Shown piece by piece: positions 35,246 to 44,401 of a stretch of DNA of 64,000 nt; within the stretch, counting starts at the first letter, position 1; each line of letters opens with the position of its first letter. The stretch is from Hyphomicrobium sp. (GTDB lineage: Bacteria; Pseudomonadota; Alphaproteobacteria; Rhizobiales; Hyphomicrobiaceae): the NCBI GenBank assembly GCA_013141015.1, contig JABFRT010000001.1:52828-116827 (forward strand), given 5' to 3'. Made by a program: the position numbers and the translations under genes. Below the pieces are notes generated by a model. It made no database searches, was not told where the DNA came from, and was given only the letters and a program-made list of their open reading frames with translations.

Positions 35246-35718
35246 GGAAAATCCTCATACGAGTTGATGTTGCTGAAATCCGCGTGAGAAGCCGATAGGC
35301 ACGCGAGGCGTGCGCCCCTGACGCGGGGCCCCGATTTCAAATTTTGGGGCGGTGGAGAAAGAGAGGGGGATACCGCGAGCGCCAGCCATCCCCATTGCCT
35401 GCAACGCCGCTCCAAATGTCCCACCGGGCGAAACCCGTGTGGGCGGGAGCAGACAACGGTGGCATGCGTGCAGGCCATGCGTGGAGCAGGACCCGGACGT
35501 CCGTTGTGCAGCGCAGCATAATCAGTAAACCTCTGAGGCGGAATTATGGCAAGCCCCACGATTAGCCGGGTTCTGCGCCGCCGCGCCGCATCCCGCCCGC
35601 GCTGACGCCTATAAATCGTGCCTCGAACATGAAATAGTCGGCCGCGAACGGATGGGCGGGACCGGTCAGACGGCGTTCAAATTTCACAATATTTCGGGAA
35701 GACACAGGGAGACGACCC
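35246..35718. other. Intergenic region, 470 bases
   Basis: No convincing gene. A hairpin at about 35419-35443 (CCCACCGGG, CGAA loop, ACCCGTGTGGG) and GC-rich stretches are present. It could carry a small RNA or long leader for the membrane protein at 35719, but I recognise no known RNA family. Confidence 0.4.
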
Positions 35719-36189
35719 ATGAATTTTATCAAAGCCATTGTGCTGGGCTTCATTGCCGGCGCGATTGCGACGCTGACGGTCCATGAGTTCATCAGCTGGC
35801 TGTTCAATAACCCCAATCTGTGGACCGGGTGGACGCGCACATCGTGGAGCAAAGAGCCGGTCGATGTGGCGCTGCTTGGCATTCAAATTCCGAAAATTTT
35901 TAGCGCCATGTTCTGGGGCGGTGTGTGGGGCTCCGTCTTTGGTTTGATCCTTGGTGCGCGGCCGCAAGGCGCGATGACGTTGCGCGGCGCCGTACTCGGC
36001 ATTGTCGGCCCGGCGTTGCTCGGCGTATTTTTGATCGTGCCGATGTTGAAGGGCGGCGCACCATTCCTTGGCGGCGACGTGGCCAAAATCATTCCCGTGC
36101 TCGTCATCCTGGCTGGCTACGGCGCATCAACCGCCTGGCTTTACGGCGCGTTCCGTTATGGCCGGTTGCCGGGCTGCGACGACTGCTGA
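35719..36189 (+). CDS. Small integral membrane protein of unknown function
   Basis: A 156-residue protein with four hydrophobic helices (FIKAIVLGFIAGAIATLTV; IFSAMFWGGVWGSVFGLIL; GAVLGIVGPALLGVFLIVPM; IIPVLVILAGYGASTAWLY), Gly-rich faces, and a Trp-rich loop (NNPNLWTGWTRTSW). The tail has CDDC. The ATG at 35719 follows GGGAGACGACCC. A strong terminator follows. Similar proteins are common hypotheticals in Rhizobiales; no function known. Confidence 0.8.
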   Translation: MNFIKAIVLGFIAGAIATLTVHEFISWLFNNPNLWTGWTRTSWSKEPVDVALLGIQIPKIFSAMFWGGVWGSVFGLILGARPQGAMTLRGAVLGIVGPALLGVFLIVPMLKGGAPFLGGDVAKIIPVLVILAGYGASTAWLYGAFRYGRLPGCDDC

Positions 36190-36217
36190 AACTTTATCCA
36201 GATTGCTGGATTGATTG

Positions 36218-36247
36218 AAGGCGGCCTTTCACAGGGCCGCCTTTTTT
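36218..36247 (+). terminator. Rho-independent terminator
   Basis: AAGGCGGCC and GGCCGCCTT form a 9-bp stem, followed by TTTTT on the plus strand, 30 bases after the membrane protein stop. Confidence 0.9.
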
Positions 36248-36398
36248 GCGTCCCGTTACACCGGCATTTTATCTGGCACCTTACGATGCAAACCGTACCG
36301 TTTGAATTTTCGGGATCAGTGCCCATCTAATAGAATGTGCCTGCTGCCGGATCAGGGCCGGATAGGGGACGCCAAAACCAAACGTGAGGCTTTAGCCA

Positions 36399-36644
36399 AT
36401 GCACATCATGACTTGGGGCATTTTGACTATAACGGCCGCAGTGCTTGCCAGCGCCACTGCCGCAATGGCCGCCGCCAACCGCAAACCGGTTCGTGCCGTG
36501 GTGGTGAAACGCGACTGCACACCCTTCAACGGCCGCTACGGCTACTATGGCAACCCGTGGTGCCGCACTGGCCCATCGGAGGCCGTCAACCGCCGCCAAT
36601 ATGGCTATCCGGCCTGGGTGTCCAAAAAGTATCGCGAGTGGTAG
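36399..36644 (+). CDS. Small secreted protein with DCTP-NG-GYYGN-WC motif (paralog 1)
   Basis: An 81-residue protein: signal peptide (MTWGILTITAAVLASATAAMA) and a short mature part containing RDCTPFNGRYGYYGNPWC, whose two Cys may form a disulfide, then RRQYGYPAWVSKKYREW. It shares the motif with the next gene, 105 bases downstream on the same strand, so the two are tandem paralogs. The start may be the first ATG (36399) or the Met three codons later. No known domain. Confidence 0.7.
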   Translation: MHIMTWGILTITAAVLASATAAMAAANRKPVRAVVVKRDCTPFNGRYGYYGNPWCRTGPSEAVNRRQYGYPAWVSKKYREW

Positions 36645-36749
36645 AGTTTGCGGAATCGTTGCGAGTTGTGAGGCGGGCAGCCGAAGCCCGCGGCGCTGTT
36701 CCTCGCGTATTTCGCGTTTCAAGCACCAATTGCAGGAAAGGTACTCACA

Positions 36750-37046
36750 ATGACCGCGCGGCGGACCCTTGCAGCGGCGGCGTTTGCCGCAACGCTTCTC
36801 ACCTCACTCGCGTCCGCTGAAGCCGGTCAGCGCCACGCGTCCAGAGATCATGATGCCGGCTACGCGCCTACTGTTCGCGATTGCACACCGGTCAACGGCC
36901 CGCACGGCTACTACGGCAACGCCTGGTGCGATGGCGGGTTCTTGACACTCGAAGAACAGGAATACCGCTACGCCAAGCGCCTCGACATCGACCGCCACGG
37001 CTTCCGCCACCGCCACGCCCGCCGCGGCCTTTTCCGCGCGCGATGA
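36750..37046 (+). CDS. Small secreted protein with DCTP-NG-GYYGN-WC motif (paralog 2)
   Basis: A 98-residue protein with a signal peptide (TLAAAAFAATLLTSLASAEA) and a mature part containing RDCTPVNGPHGYYGNAWC, followed by a His/Arg-rich tail (RHGFRHRHARRG). The motif is shared with the preceding gene; the tails differ. The tail could bind metal or anionic envelope polymers, which is speculation. GGAAAGG precedes the ATG. Confidence 0.7.
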   Translation: MTARRTLAAAAFAATLLTSLASAEAGQRHASRDHDAGYAPTVRDCTPVNGPHGYYGNAWCDGGFLTLEEQEYRYAKRLDIDRHGFRHRHARRGLFRAR

Positions 37047-37062
37047 GGTCTGTGCACCGATA

Positions 37063-38394
37063 TTAAGCGGGCGCGTAACGCTCAACGGCCACGCGGAAAA
37101 ATACGTCCGCGCGGTCCTTGTCGGCGTCCGTTGCTGGCGCGGATATTTCAAAGAGCTTGCTGGCGCTATCGATTTCCTGGTGGATCGCGTCGCGAATGAG
37201 CGGCGGCATCGGCCCCCTGCCGAGTTCGCGCGTGACCTTCTTTTGTGCAATCAGCCCGGTGATCGCGTCCGTTAGATCGCCCGGCAATTGCGTCTCGCTT
37301 ATCAGCGTCTGGATATCCATGGGCGGCACCCGCTCGCCCGGGTGCATCGTTAGCCAGCGCAGTGCGAGCGCCGGGCGCAAGGCATAAAAAACCTTCTTCA
37401 ACGCAACGTCGTCTGTATCGTCAAGCTTATCGGCCAGCGTGCGCTGGGCAAGCCGGATGTAGTGATGCGCAAACCGGTCGCGATTGCCGACAGCGCGGGC
37501 AAGGTCGAGAAACGCCGCGCAGAACGCGCTATTCGCGCGATAGATGATCGGCGAGGTCAGCCACTCCACAATCACAGCATTGCCAGCCAGCAAAAGCTTG
37601 ATCGCCTTGGCGATGTCCCAGCCGTTGACATCTAGAACAGGCGTCATTGGTGTTTCGATAACGTCCCGCTTTTGAAACAGCGACAGGTAATCGTGGCGCG
37701 GCCTGATGTAGACGAACCGGCAATCATAGTCGCTATCGGGAGACGGAAACCCCCAGGCGCGGCTGCCGCTCTCAATGGCGAAGCCGATTTTGACCCGCTC
37801 GCTGCTCTCCAGGCCATCGAGCCGCGCGTCGATCTCAGCGACGACATCGGCGTCCATATCCGGCGGGATGTTGCGTCGCAGATTAAGCCCAAAGGGCTGC
37901 TCGCCAGGCAGACCGATGTACTTGGCCTGCACGCGCACGCCTATCCGTCTGTTGGGATAGTCGATGATAATCAAGTCGGCCGTATCTGAGAAACTTTTGT
38001 AATGCGCCTCCGGGAATGCTTCCGAGATTGGCGGTTGTCCATCAGGCGCGGGTAGCTTGTTGCCAACTCCTATGAACGGTTCCCAGTCTGGCGGTCCAAG
38101 TTTTTGCTTCGCTTCGCCGTAGGATTGGCAGTCGCGTACAAGCTCTCTCAGCCGATATTCTTCACTGATCGAAACGGTCGCGAATAGCTGCGGGCGGATG
38201 GACTCAGGCGCTTCGCCGCCGCATAGCGGGCAATGGTAGATCATTAGTTCGCCTTTGCCGAAGGCGCCTTTCGTGACGATATGAAACTCGTTGAGCCTCT
38301 CGTCGAATTCAATCGGATAGTCGGGGTTCCGCGCGGCTCTTTCGAGATATTGGCACGTGCAGGGCGTTCCGGTGACAGACGCAAACGTCTTCAT
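37063..38394 (-). CDS. Zn-finger domain fused to a RlaP-type nucleotidyltransferase
   Basis: A 443-residue cytoplasmic protein. N-terminal about 150 residues: Cys pairs CTCQYLE near 12-14 and HCPLCGG near 55-58 suggest a zinc site, followed by a compact domain (AKQKLGPPDWEPF) as found in small immunity-like or SMI1-type proteins. C-terminal about 240 residues: a polymerase-beta-like nucleotidyltransferase with GSRAWGFPSPDSDYDCRFVY (G-S plus D-x-D metal ligands) and the RlaP-like segment LLLAGNAVIVEWLTSPIIYR. RlaP-type enzymes are linked to RNA repair in other bacteria. The fusion suggests target recognition coupled to nucleotidyl transfer; substrate unknown. No RNA ligase gene is adjacent. 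Confidence 0.72.
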   Translation of the reverse strand: MKTFASVTGTPCTCQYLERAARNPDYPIEFDERLNEFHIVTKGAFGKGELMIYHCPLCGGEAPESIRPQLFATVSISEEYRLRELVRDCQSYGEAKQKLGPPDWEPFIGVGNKLPAPDGQPPISEAFPEAHYKSFSDTADLIIIDYPNRRIGVRVQAKYIGLPGEQPFGLNLRRNIPPDMDADVVAEIDARLDGLESSERVKIGFAIESGSRAWGFPSPDSDYDCRFVYIRPRHDYLSLFQKRDVIETPMTPVLDVNGWDIAKAIKLLLAGNAVIVEWLTSPIIYRANSAFCAAFLDLARAVGNRDRFAHHYIRLAQRTLADKLDDTDDVALKKVFYALRPALALRWLTMHPGERVPPMDIQTLISETQLPGDLTDAITGLIAQKKVTRELGRGPMPPLIRDAIHQEIDSASKLFEISAPATDADKDRADVFFRVAVERYAPA

Positions 38395-38474
38395 GCCAAG
38401 TTGGTTCCTGTGCCGCTTACGTCAAACCCCTCCGGCCAAGTCTTACCTAAATCTGGAAAATCGGCAAACACCCC

Positions 38475-38509
38475 ACTGTCATTCCAGGCCTTGTGCCTGG
38501 AATCCATTG
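38475..38509. repeat. REP-like palindrome, family 1, copy 3
   Basis: CTGTCATTCCAGG-CCTTGTG-CCTGGAATCCA, an inverted repeat with the same flanks and loop as the copy at 33678. Confidence 0.8.
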
Positions 38510-38542
38510 GTCAACAAACGCCAGTCGCCAAGGGGATGAAGG

Positions 38543-38570
38543 GATCCTAGCCACAAGGGCTAGGATGACA
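38543..38570. repeat. REP-like palindrome, family 1, copy 4
   Basis: GATCCTAGCC-ACAAG-GGCTAGGATGACA, the family in reverse orientation, 35 bases from copy 3. Confidence 0.75.
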
Positions 38571-38632
38571 TTTGTGGTCATGCGCGCGAGTGGTCGGTTT
38601 CGGACAGGCGGAGGACGCGCGCTACCTCCCCC

Positions 38633-40435
38633 TCAATTCTCATCCATCTTCAGGGCTGCGATAAACGCTTCCTGCGGGATTTCGACTTTGCCGAATTCGC
38701 GCATCTTTTTCTTGCCCGCCTTCTGCTTGTCGAGCAGCTTGCGTTTGCGTGAAATGTCGCCGCCGTAGCACTTGGCGGTCACGTCCTTGCGCATGGCGCG
38801 GATCGTCTCGCGCGCGATCACCTTGGCGCCGATGGCGGCCTGCACCGGAATGATGAACATGTGCGGCTTGATCAGCTCTTTCAGCTTTTCGCACATCGAC
38901 CGGCCACGGCTTTCGGCGCGCGAGCGATGCACCACAATCGACAGCGCATCGACTGGTTCGGAGTTGACCAGAATGGTCAGCTTGACCAGGTCGCCTTCTT
39001 CGTAGCTGGCGATGTGATAGTCGAACGACGCATAGCCGCGCGACACGCTCTTCAAGCGGTCATAGAAATCGAATACCACTTCATTCAACGGAAGCTCGTA
39101 AATCACCATCGCGCGAGAGCCAACATAGGTCAGCTGCTTCTGGCGTCCGCGCCGGTCCTGGCAGAGTTTCAAAACCGAGCCCAGGTGGTCGTCCGGCACC
39201 AGAATGGTGGCTTCAATCCACGGCTCTTTGATGTGATCGATTTTGACGACGTCTGGCATGTCGGCCGGGTTGTGCATTTCGATCATCGTGCCGTCGTTCA
39301 TGAACAGCTGATAGATCACGCTCGGCGCGGTGGTGATCAGGTCGAGATTGAATTCACGCTGCAAGCGTTCGGTGATGATTTCGAGATGCAAGAGGCCCAA
39401 GAACCCGCAGCGGAAACCGAAGCCGAGCGCCGCTGAGCTTTCCGTTTCAAACGAGAAACTGGCGTCGTTCAAGCGCAGGCGGCCCATGGCGTCGCGCAGG
39501 TCTTCGAAGTCGGCGGCGTCCACTGGAAAGAGGCCGCAGAACACAACCGGTTGCGCTTGCTTGAAGCCCGGCAATGCTTCGGCGCACGGCACCTTCTCGT
39601 CGGTCACGGTGTCGCCGACGCGCGTGTCCGCGACTTCCTTGATGGCCGCTGTAAAGAACCCGACTTCGCCGGGGCCAAGCTCAGACAGCATTTCCTGCTT
39701 GGGGCGGAAGATGCCGACGCGCTCGATTTGATAGTGACCGCCGGTCGCCATCATCTGGACCTTCTGGCCCTTTTTCAGAACGCCGTCCTTGATGCGCACC
39801 AGCACAACGACGCCGAGGTAGGCATCATACCAGCTGTCGATCAGCATGGCTTTGAGCGGCTTGGTCTTGTCACCAACGGGCGCGGGCAGCCGCGTCACGA
39901 TCGCTTCCAAAACCGCTTCGACGTTGAGGCCGGTCTTGGCCGACACGCCAACCGCGTCCGACGCGTCGAGCCCGATCACGTCTTCGATCTGCTTTTTGAC
40001 GCGGTCTTCGTCTGCTGAGGGCAGGTCGACCTTGTTCAACACGGGAAGAATTTCGAGATTGTTGTCGAGCGCCTGATAGACGTTGGCCAGCGTCTGGGCT
40101 TCGACACCCTGACTTGCGTCAACGACCAAAATCGCGCCTTCGCAGGCGGCCAGCGACCGCGAAACCTCATAGGCGAAGTCGACGTGGCCGGGCGTGTCCA
40201 TCAGGTTCAGCTGATAGGTTTTGCCATCCTTGGCTTTATAGTCGAGGCGCACGGTCTGGGCTTTGATCGTGATGCCGCGTTCGCGCTCGATGTCCATCGA
40301 GTCGAGGATTTGCTCTTTCATATCGCGGTTGGCAACGTTGCCGCACAGCTGGATCAGCCGGTCGGAAAGCGTCGATTTACCGTGGTCGATATGAGCAATA
40401 ATCGAGAAGTTCCGGATGTGTGTGAGATCGGTCAT
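38633..40435 (-). CDS. lepA: Elongation factor 4 (back-translocating GTPase LepA)
   Basis: A 600-residue translational GTPase, the usual family length. Seen: G1 AHIDHGKST, the G3 region DTPGHVDF, and NKVDLP (G4); EF-G-like domains II and III ([19 protein letters not shown] before, [14 protein letters not shown] in the middle); and the LepA-specific C-terminal domain ending [19 protein letters not shown]. It acts on stalled ribosomes and in 30S maturation. The ATG at 40435 gives the conserved [19 protein letters not shown] start. No partner gene is adjacent. Confidence 0.97.
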   Translation of the reverse strand: MTDLTHIRNFSIIAHIDHGKSTLSDRLIQLCGNVANRDMKEQILDSMDIERERGITIKAQTVRLDYKAKDGKTYQLNLMDTPGHVDFAYEVSRSLAACEGAILVVDASQGVEAQTLANVYQALDNNLEILPVLNKVDLPSADEDRVKKQIEDVIGLDASDAVGVSAKTGLNVEAVLEAIVTRLPAPVGDKTKPLKAMLIDSWYDAYLGVVVLVRIKDGVLKKGQKVQMMATGGHYQIERVGIFRPKQEMLSELGPGEVGFFTAAIKEVADTRVGDTVTDEKVPCAEALPGFKQAQPVVFCGLFPVDAADFEDLRDAMGRLRLNDASFSFETESSAALGFGFRCGFLGLLHLEIITERLQREFNLDLITTAPSVIYQLFMNDGTMIEMHNPADMPDVVKIDHIKEPWIEATILVPDDHLGSVLKLCQDRRGRQKQLTYVGSRAMVIYELPLNEVVFDFYDRLKSVSRGYASFDYHIASYEEGDLVKLTILVNSEPVDALSIVVHRSRAESRGRSMCEKLKELIKPHMFIIPVQAAIGAKVIARETIRAMRKDVTAKCYGGDISRKRKLLDKQKAGKKKMREFGKVEIPQEAFIAALKMDEN

Positions 40436-40610
40436 GTGCCGGTGCTTAGCATCTAGGCCCCTGCTGCAAAAGGGGCTTGTCGGGCGGGTCAACGGCCCAA
40501 AATGCGGTCAAGGCGTCGCGCCCCCGTCTGATATTGCAGGCAACCCTGGTGCAGATCGCGGCGTTATGCGAGGGTATTGATACCCCCCTATCTGCCAGTG
40601 GAGCCGCGTC

Positions 40611-41222
40611 ATGTCGAACAGTTCATCAAATCCCTTCAATCCAGCCGCCTTCAGTGCGCTCGGCGACGAGCAGCGCAAGGCGATGGCCGCCGCATTCGAC
40701 GCGATGTCGAACTGGCGCCAGGAACTCAATTCCATGCAGGAAAAGAACAGCGCCGCCGTGTTCGACAAGATGTCGAGCGCCGCCAAGTCGCTGGGCTGGC
40801 CGGCTGAAATGGTCGATATGACCCGCCAGCAGATGCAGAGCTTCTCCAAAATGCAGTCGCAGGCCATCGAACAGGTCATGGACACCTGGGAAAAGCAGGC
40901 GACGCAGCCTGGCGCAAAATTCGAGATGCCGAAGTTCCCGGGCATGCCGAATTTCCCAGGAATGCCGGCGATGCCGAATTTTCCAGGCATGCCGTCGTTC
41001 CCTGGAATGGGCGGCGGCGCAACGTTTCCGGGCATGCCCGACATGAGTTCGATTATGGGCAGCGCGGGCAGCAACCCGATGATGATGCCGATGCAGATTT
41101 GGATGCAGGCCGCGGATATGTGGCAGAAGAGCTTCCAGCAGGCCATGTCGTCATGGGCCGATACCCAGAAAACCATGATGGATAACGTCGCTAAAACCAC
41201 CAAGCCGGGTTCTGGACGTTAA
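40611..41222 (+). CDS. Phasin-like granule-associated protein with FPGMP repeats
   Basis: A 203-residue Met- and Gln-rich protein. The N-terminal half is amphipathic helix (AAFSALGDEQRKAMAAAFDAMSNWRQELNSM in pattern), as in phasins, which coat PHB granules. The middle has at least five copies of a FPGMP motif (FPGMPNFPGMPAMPNFPGMP). The C-terminal part is again helical (MQIWMQAADMWQKSFQQAMSSWADTQKTMMDNV). GGAGCC precedes the ATG at 40611. The window also carries a PHB depolymerase, supporting the role. Strong terminator after it. Confidence 0.72.
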   Translation: MSNSSSNPFNPAAFSALGDEQRKAMAAAFDAMSNWRQELNSMQEKNSAAVFDKMSSAAKSLGWPAEMVDMTRQQMQSFSKMQSQAIEQVMDTWEKQATQPGAKFEMPKFPGMPNFPGMPAMPNFPGMPSFPGMGGGATFPGMPDMSSIMGSAGSNPMMMPMQIWMQAADMWQKSFQQAMSSWADTQKTMMDNVAKTTKPGSGR

Positions 41223-41253
41223 AGCTCCGCAGTTCCGGTTGTTGTTTTGGAAG

Positions 41254-41288
41254 ACGCCCCGCGCCGGAAACGGACGCGGGGCGTTTTT
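41254..41288 (+). terminator. Rho-independent terminator after the phasin-like gene
   Basis: ACGCCCCGCG and CGCGGGGCGT form a 10-bp stem around an 11-base loop, followed by TTTTT. Confidence 0.9.
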
Positions 41289-41483
41289 ACGATTGCCGCC
41301 CCCGGCGATTACGGTGGACCAGCCGCTTGGTCGCGGCCGCGTTGCCTTGCAGCACTAAAGCACAATGTCTATCGTCCGCCGCACAACGGGACGTCCCGGA
41401 CGCGGTCTGGGTCACCACACACAATTGAAGAGGGAGCGTGCTTTTGGGGACCGCCGCTGCGGCCCGGCACGGAGGAACACGTT

Positions 41484-43067
41484 ATGGCGACGATAGACGC
41501 AACCGGCCGGCCCGCAAGCCCATCGCTCGGCAGCACGTTCGGCAGTGATCTGCTGGCGTCCGTCGTCGTGTTTCTGGTGGCGCTGCCGCTGTGCATCGGC
41601 ATCGCCGGTGCGTCCAATATGCCGGAAGCCTCAGGCCTCATCACCGGCATCATCGGCGGCATTATCGTCGGCTTCCTCGCCGGGTCGCCGTTGCAGGTGT
41701 CGGGACCGGCCGCGGGGCTTGCCGTGCTTGTCTGGCAGCTGGTTGAAAAATTCGGCGTGCCGATGGTCGGCGTGATCGTGTTCTTCGCTGGACTCATTCA
41801 GTTGCTTGCTGGCGTATTGAAGCTCGGCCAGTGGTTCCGCGCGGTCTCGCCCGCCGTCATTCACGGCATGCTGGCCGGCATCGGCATTCTAATCCTCGCC
41901 TCGCAATGGCATGTGATGTTCGACGGCGCTTCGTTTTCGTCCGGTCTTGAAAATCTGAAGAACATGCCGGCATCGATCATCAACGCCTTCACGGGTGGTG
42001 GCGCACCGATGAGCGCGGGCATGACCGGCATTCTCACCATTGCCACCATTTTTGCCTGGGCGGGTCTGGCGCCGAAATCGCTGAAGGTGATCCCCGCGCC
42101 GCTCGTCGGCGTGGCCGTGGGCATGATCGCCGCCGCCGTGCTGCACCTTGACGCCATCAAATATGTGCAGGTGCCGGCCAACATCTTCAGTAACGTACTG
42201 TCGGGCGCGACGTTGCCCGCGTTGCCGGACCTGATGAAGATTTTCGATCCCGCCATTCTGATCGGCGCGATCTCTGTGGCCTTCATCGCCAGTGCTGAAA
42301 CGCTGCTGTGCGCCACCGCCGTGGACGCCATGCATTCGGGCGCGCGCACCAAATATGACCGCGAACTTTCAGCCCAAGGCATCGGCAACGCGATTTGCGG
42401 ATTGCTGGGCGGTCTGCCGATGACCGGCGTGATCGTGCGCTCAGGCGCCAACGTTGAAGCCGGTGCTAAAACCCGCGCATCCGCGATTTTCCACGGCATT
42501 TGGCTGCTGTTGTTCGTCGCCATGATCCCGTGGACGCTCGGCTATATCCCGAAGTCGGCGCTGGCGGCGGTGCTGGTCTACACCGGCTACAAGCTTGCCT
42601 ATCCGAAGATCGTTCCGGCCTTGATGAAATACGGCAAGGCCGAGGTGCTGATCTATCTGGTGACGATCCTGACCATTGTCTCGACCGACCTGTTGAAGGG
42701 CGTCATTACCGGTCTGGTGCTGTCGTTGTTGAAGCTGCTTTATGCGTTCTCGCACCTGGAAGTGCGCAGCGATGACGATGCCGCTCAAAACCGAATTGAT
42801 CTGCACTTCGATGGTTCGGCGACGCTGGTCCGCCTGCCGATCTTAGCGCGCAGATTAGAGACGCTGCGCCCGGGTTCAAACGTCCACGTTCACTTGGGCG
42901 AACTTGATTATATCGATCACGCCTGCCTCGACCTGCTGACCAACTGGGAGAAGCAACACAAAGCGACGGGCGGCACGCTGACCATGGATTGGGACGCGCT
43001 CGAAGACAAATATCATGACCGCCACGGCACCGGGCCGAATAACGGCAATGGCGGCTCAAAATCCTAA
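41484..43067 (+). CDS. SulP-family anion transporter with STAS domain
   Basis: A 527-residue inner-membrane protein. The transport part has the SulP sequence marks FGSDLLASVVVFLVALPLCIGIA, GLITGIIGGIIVGFLAGSPLQVSGPAAGLAV, and GNAICGLLGGLPMTGVIVRSGANVEAGAKT, with about 12 helices. A short C-terminal STAS domain begins near 430. SulP proteins carry sulfate, bicarbonate or other anions by Na symport or exchange; this subgroup is often next to carbonic anhydrase, which is absent here. The ATG at 41484 was chosen for GGAGG 8 bases upstream; a longer frame from 41247 has no homologous sequence. Substrate not predictable. Confidence 0.9.
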   Translation: MATIDATGRPASPSLGSTFGSDLLASVVVFLVALPLCIGIAGASNMPEASGLITGIIGGIIVGFLAGSPLQVSGPAAGLAVLVWQLVEKFGVPMVGVIVFFAGLIQLLAGVLKLGQWFRAVSPAVIHGMLAGIGILILASQWHVMFDGASFSSGLENLKNMPASIINAFTGGGAPMSAGMTGILTIATIFAWAGLAPKSLKVIPAPLVGVAVGMIAAAVLHLDAIKYVQVPANIFSNVLSGATLPALPDLMKIFDPAILIGAISVAFIASAETLLCATAVDAMHSGARTKYDRELSAQGIGNAICGLLGGLPMTGVIVRSGANVEAGAKTRASAIFHGIWLLLFVAMIPWTLGYIPKSALAAVLVYTGYKLAYPKIVPALMKYGKAEVLIYLVTILTIVSTDLLKGVITGLVLSLLKLLYAFSHLEVRSDDDAAQNRIDLHFDGSATLVRLPILARRLETLRPGSNVHVHLGELDYIDHACLDLLTNWEKQHKATGGTLTMDWDALEDKYHDRHGTGPNNGNGGSKS

Positions 43068-43080
43068 CGCTGAAAATTCG

Positions 43081-43110
43081 AAAGGCCGGAGTTTTCTCCG
43101 GCCTTTTTTT
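43081..43110 (+). terminator. Rho-independent terminator, bidirectional
   Basis: AAAGGCCGGAG-TTTT-CTCCGGCCTTT with T-runs on both strands, between the converging SulP and sterol-desaturase-like genes. Confidence 0.9.
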
Positions 43111-43134
43111 GTTATCTGCAACGATTGAGCGCGT

Positions 43135-44175
43135 TTACGCGGAGGCGTGTTCTGCCGCGCGCGCCGCAGCTGCATCCGGCTTTTTGAAGCGGTCCTTGAA
43201 GATCGCATAAGACGCCGCGAACGGCCGGCCCAGGATCACACCCAGCGAGCGGAAGTCCTTGGTTTCCTCGCCGATGCCGAACGCTTCGATCTCGCGGCCC
43301 TGCGGTATATGCAGCGATCCGGCCATACGGTCCCAGACGGCCAGTGATCCGCCGTAGTTGCGGTCGTAGTGTTCGACCTTATCGGAATGGTGGATCTGGT
43401 GCATGGCCGGCGAGATGATCCATTTCTCGACCGCTGGACCAAACGAGATCCAGAACGGCGAGTGGCGTAGCGCCCCGCCGCAGATGTTGAACACGAACAG
43501 GAACGCGTTGGCGCCCATGATGGTGGTAACCGTCAGCTGGTCGCCGAACAGGCCGATGAACACGCCGTTGACCAGCCCGTAGGCGGATGCGGTCAGTGCC
43601 GACGTGGCGATCACTTCAACCGGGTGGTGGCGGTCGGCGGTGATGAAATTCAAATGCTCGGCGGAGTGGTGAACCTTGTGGAATTCCCACAGTTCCGGCA
43701 CGGCGTGGAACAGGTAATGCGCCAGCCACTTCAAGCCGTCATCGATCACGAACAGGGTCAGGGTCAGGGCAATGCCAAGCGCAATGGCCGTCGAGTCGGT
43801 CACAGAGCCCGCAACACCAACGGAATGCAGCGTCGTCACAACCCATGCCGACACCGGCTTCCAGTTGATCAGCAGGGCGGATAGCACCGTCAGGCGCAGC
43901 ACCGGCGTCATAACGACAATGATGTAATCGTTGATGGCGCTCGCTGACAGCCAGACGTTGCGGTCGAACAGCTGCGATTGGAAGCTCTGCGCTTCCTTGT
44001 GCTTGTAGTGGGCGTAGGCAGCAATCACGATGCCGGTTGCGCAGTACATCCAGTAGAAGCGCGAATTGCCATCGACGAAGAAATCGAGCACCGGTTGCAG
44101 TGCGCCGGTAATGGTCAGCACGACCGTTTGCACGACGGTCGAATTCAGCCAGTCAATCAGGGAGGTGGCGATCAT
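43135..44175 (-). CDS. Sterol desaturase / fatty acid hydroxylase family protein
   Basis: A 346-residue membrane enzyme of the di-iron hydroxylase superfamily, acting on lipids with O2. Seen: about six hydrophobic helices and the His boxes HYLFH, HKVHH and HQIHH, plus a downstream DRNYGG motif and FxG-type C-terminus. The order and spacing fit the fatty acid hydroxylase family. The Ala-rich tail is basic. Substrate unknown; hopanoid or fatty acid modification is typical in this group. Divergent from mbfA, sharing an upstream region of about 230 bases. Confidence 0.88.
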   Translation of the reverse strand: MIATSLIDWLNSTVVQTVVLTITGALQPVLDFFVDGNSRFYWMYCATGIVIAAYAHYKHKEAQSFQSQLFDRNVWLSASAINDYIIVVMTPVLRLTVLSALLINWKPVSAWVVTTLHSVGVAGSVTDSTAIALGIALTLTLFVIDDGLKWLAHYLFHAVPELWEFHKVHHSAEHLNFITADRHHPVEVIATSALTASAYGLVNGVFIGLFGDQLTVTTIMGANAFLFVFNICGGALRHSPFWISFGPAVEKWIISPAMHQIHHSDKVEHYDRNYGGSLAVWDRMAGSLHIPQGREIEAFGIGEETKDFRSLGVILGRPFAASYAIFKDRFKKPDAAAARAAEHASA

Positions 44176-44342
44176 GGGAGCGGCCTTTCGCCCAAGCGTT
44201 GCAACAATGCAAAAAACGCTAGTCCCGTGTGGTGAAGAACGGCTTAAGCCCCGCCCCGTGCCGCATCAAACAAGCGCCCGATATCGTGATGGCCATCAGG
44301 CAAGTGCTGCGGCAAGACGGACTTGCATCCGGATTTAATTGA

Positions 44343-44359
44343 TTTAGAACGTTTCTAAC
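44343..44359 (+). promoter_or_regulatory. Irr-type iron control element (ICE) upstream of mbfA
   Basis: TTTAGAA-CGT-TTCTAAC, a near-perfect 7-3-7 inverted repeat with the ICE motif bound by the heme-responsive regulator Irr in alphaproteobacteria. It lies 43 bases before the mbfA start, in the promoter position. In relatives, Irr represses mbfA when iron is low. Site read directly; regulation inferred. Confidence 0.85.
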
Positions 44360-44401
44360 TTCGCTATCCCTGCCATCTTATGACCCGCGAAAGAGCTGCC
44401 C

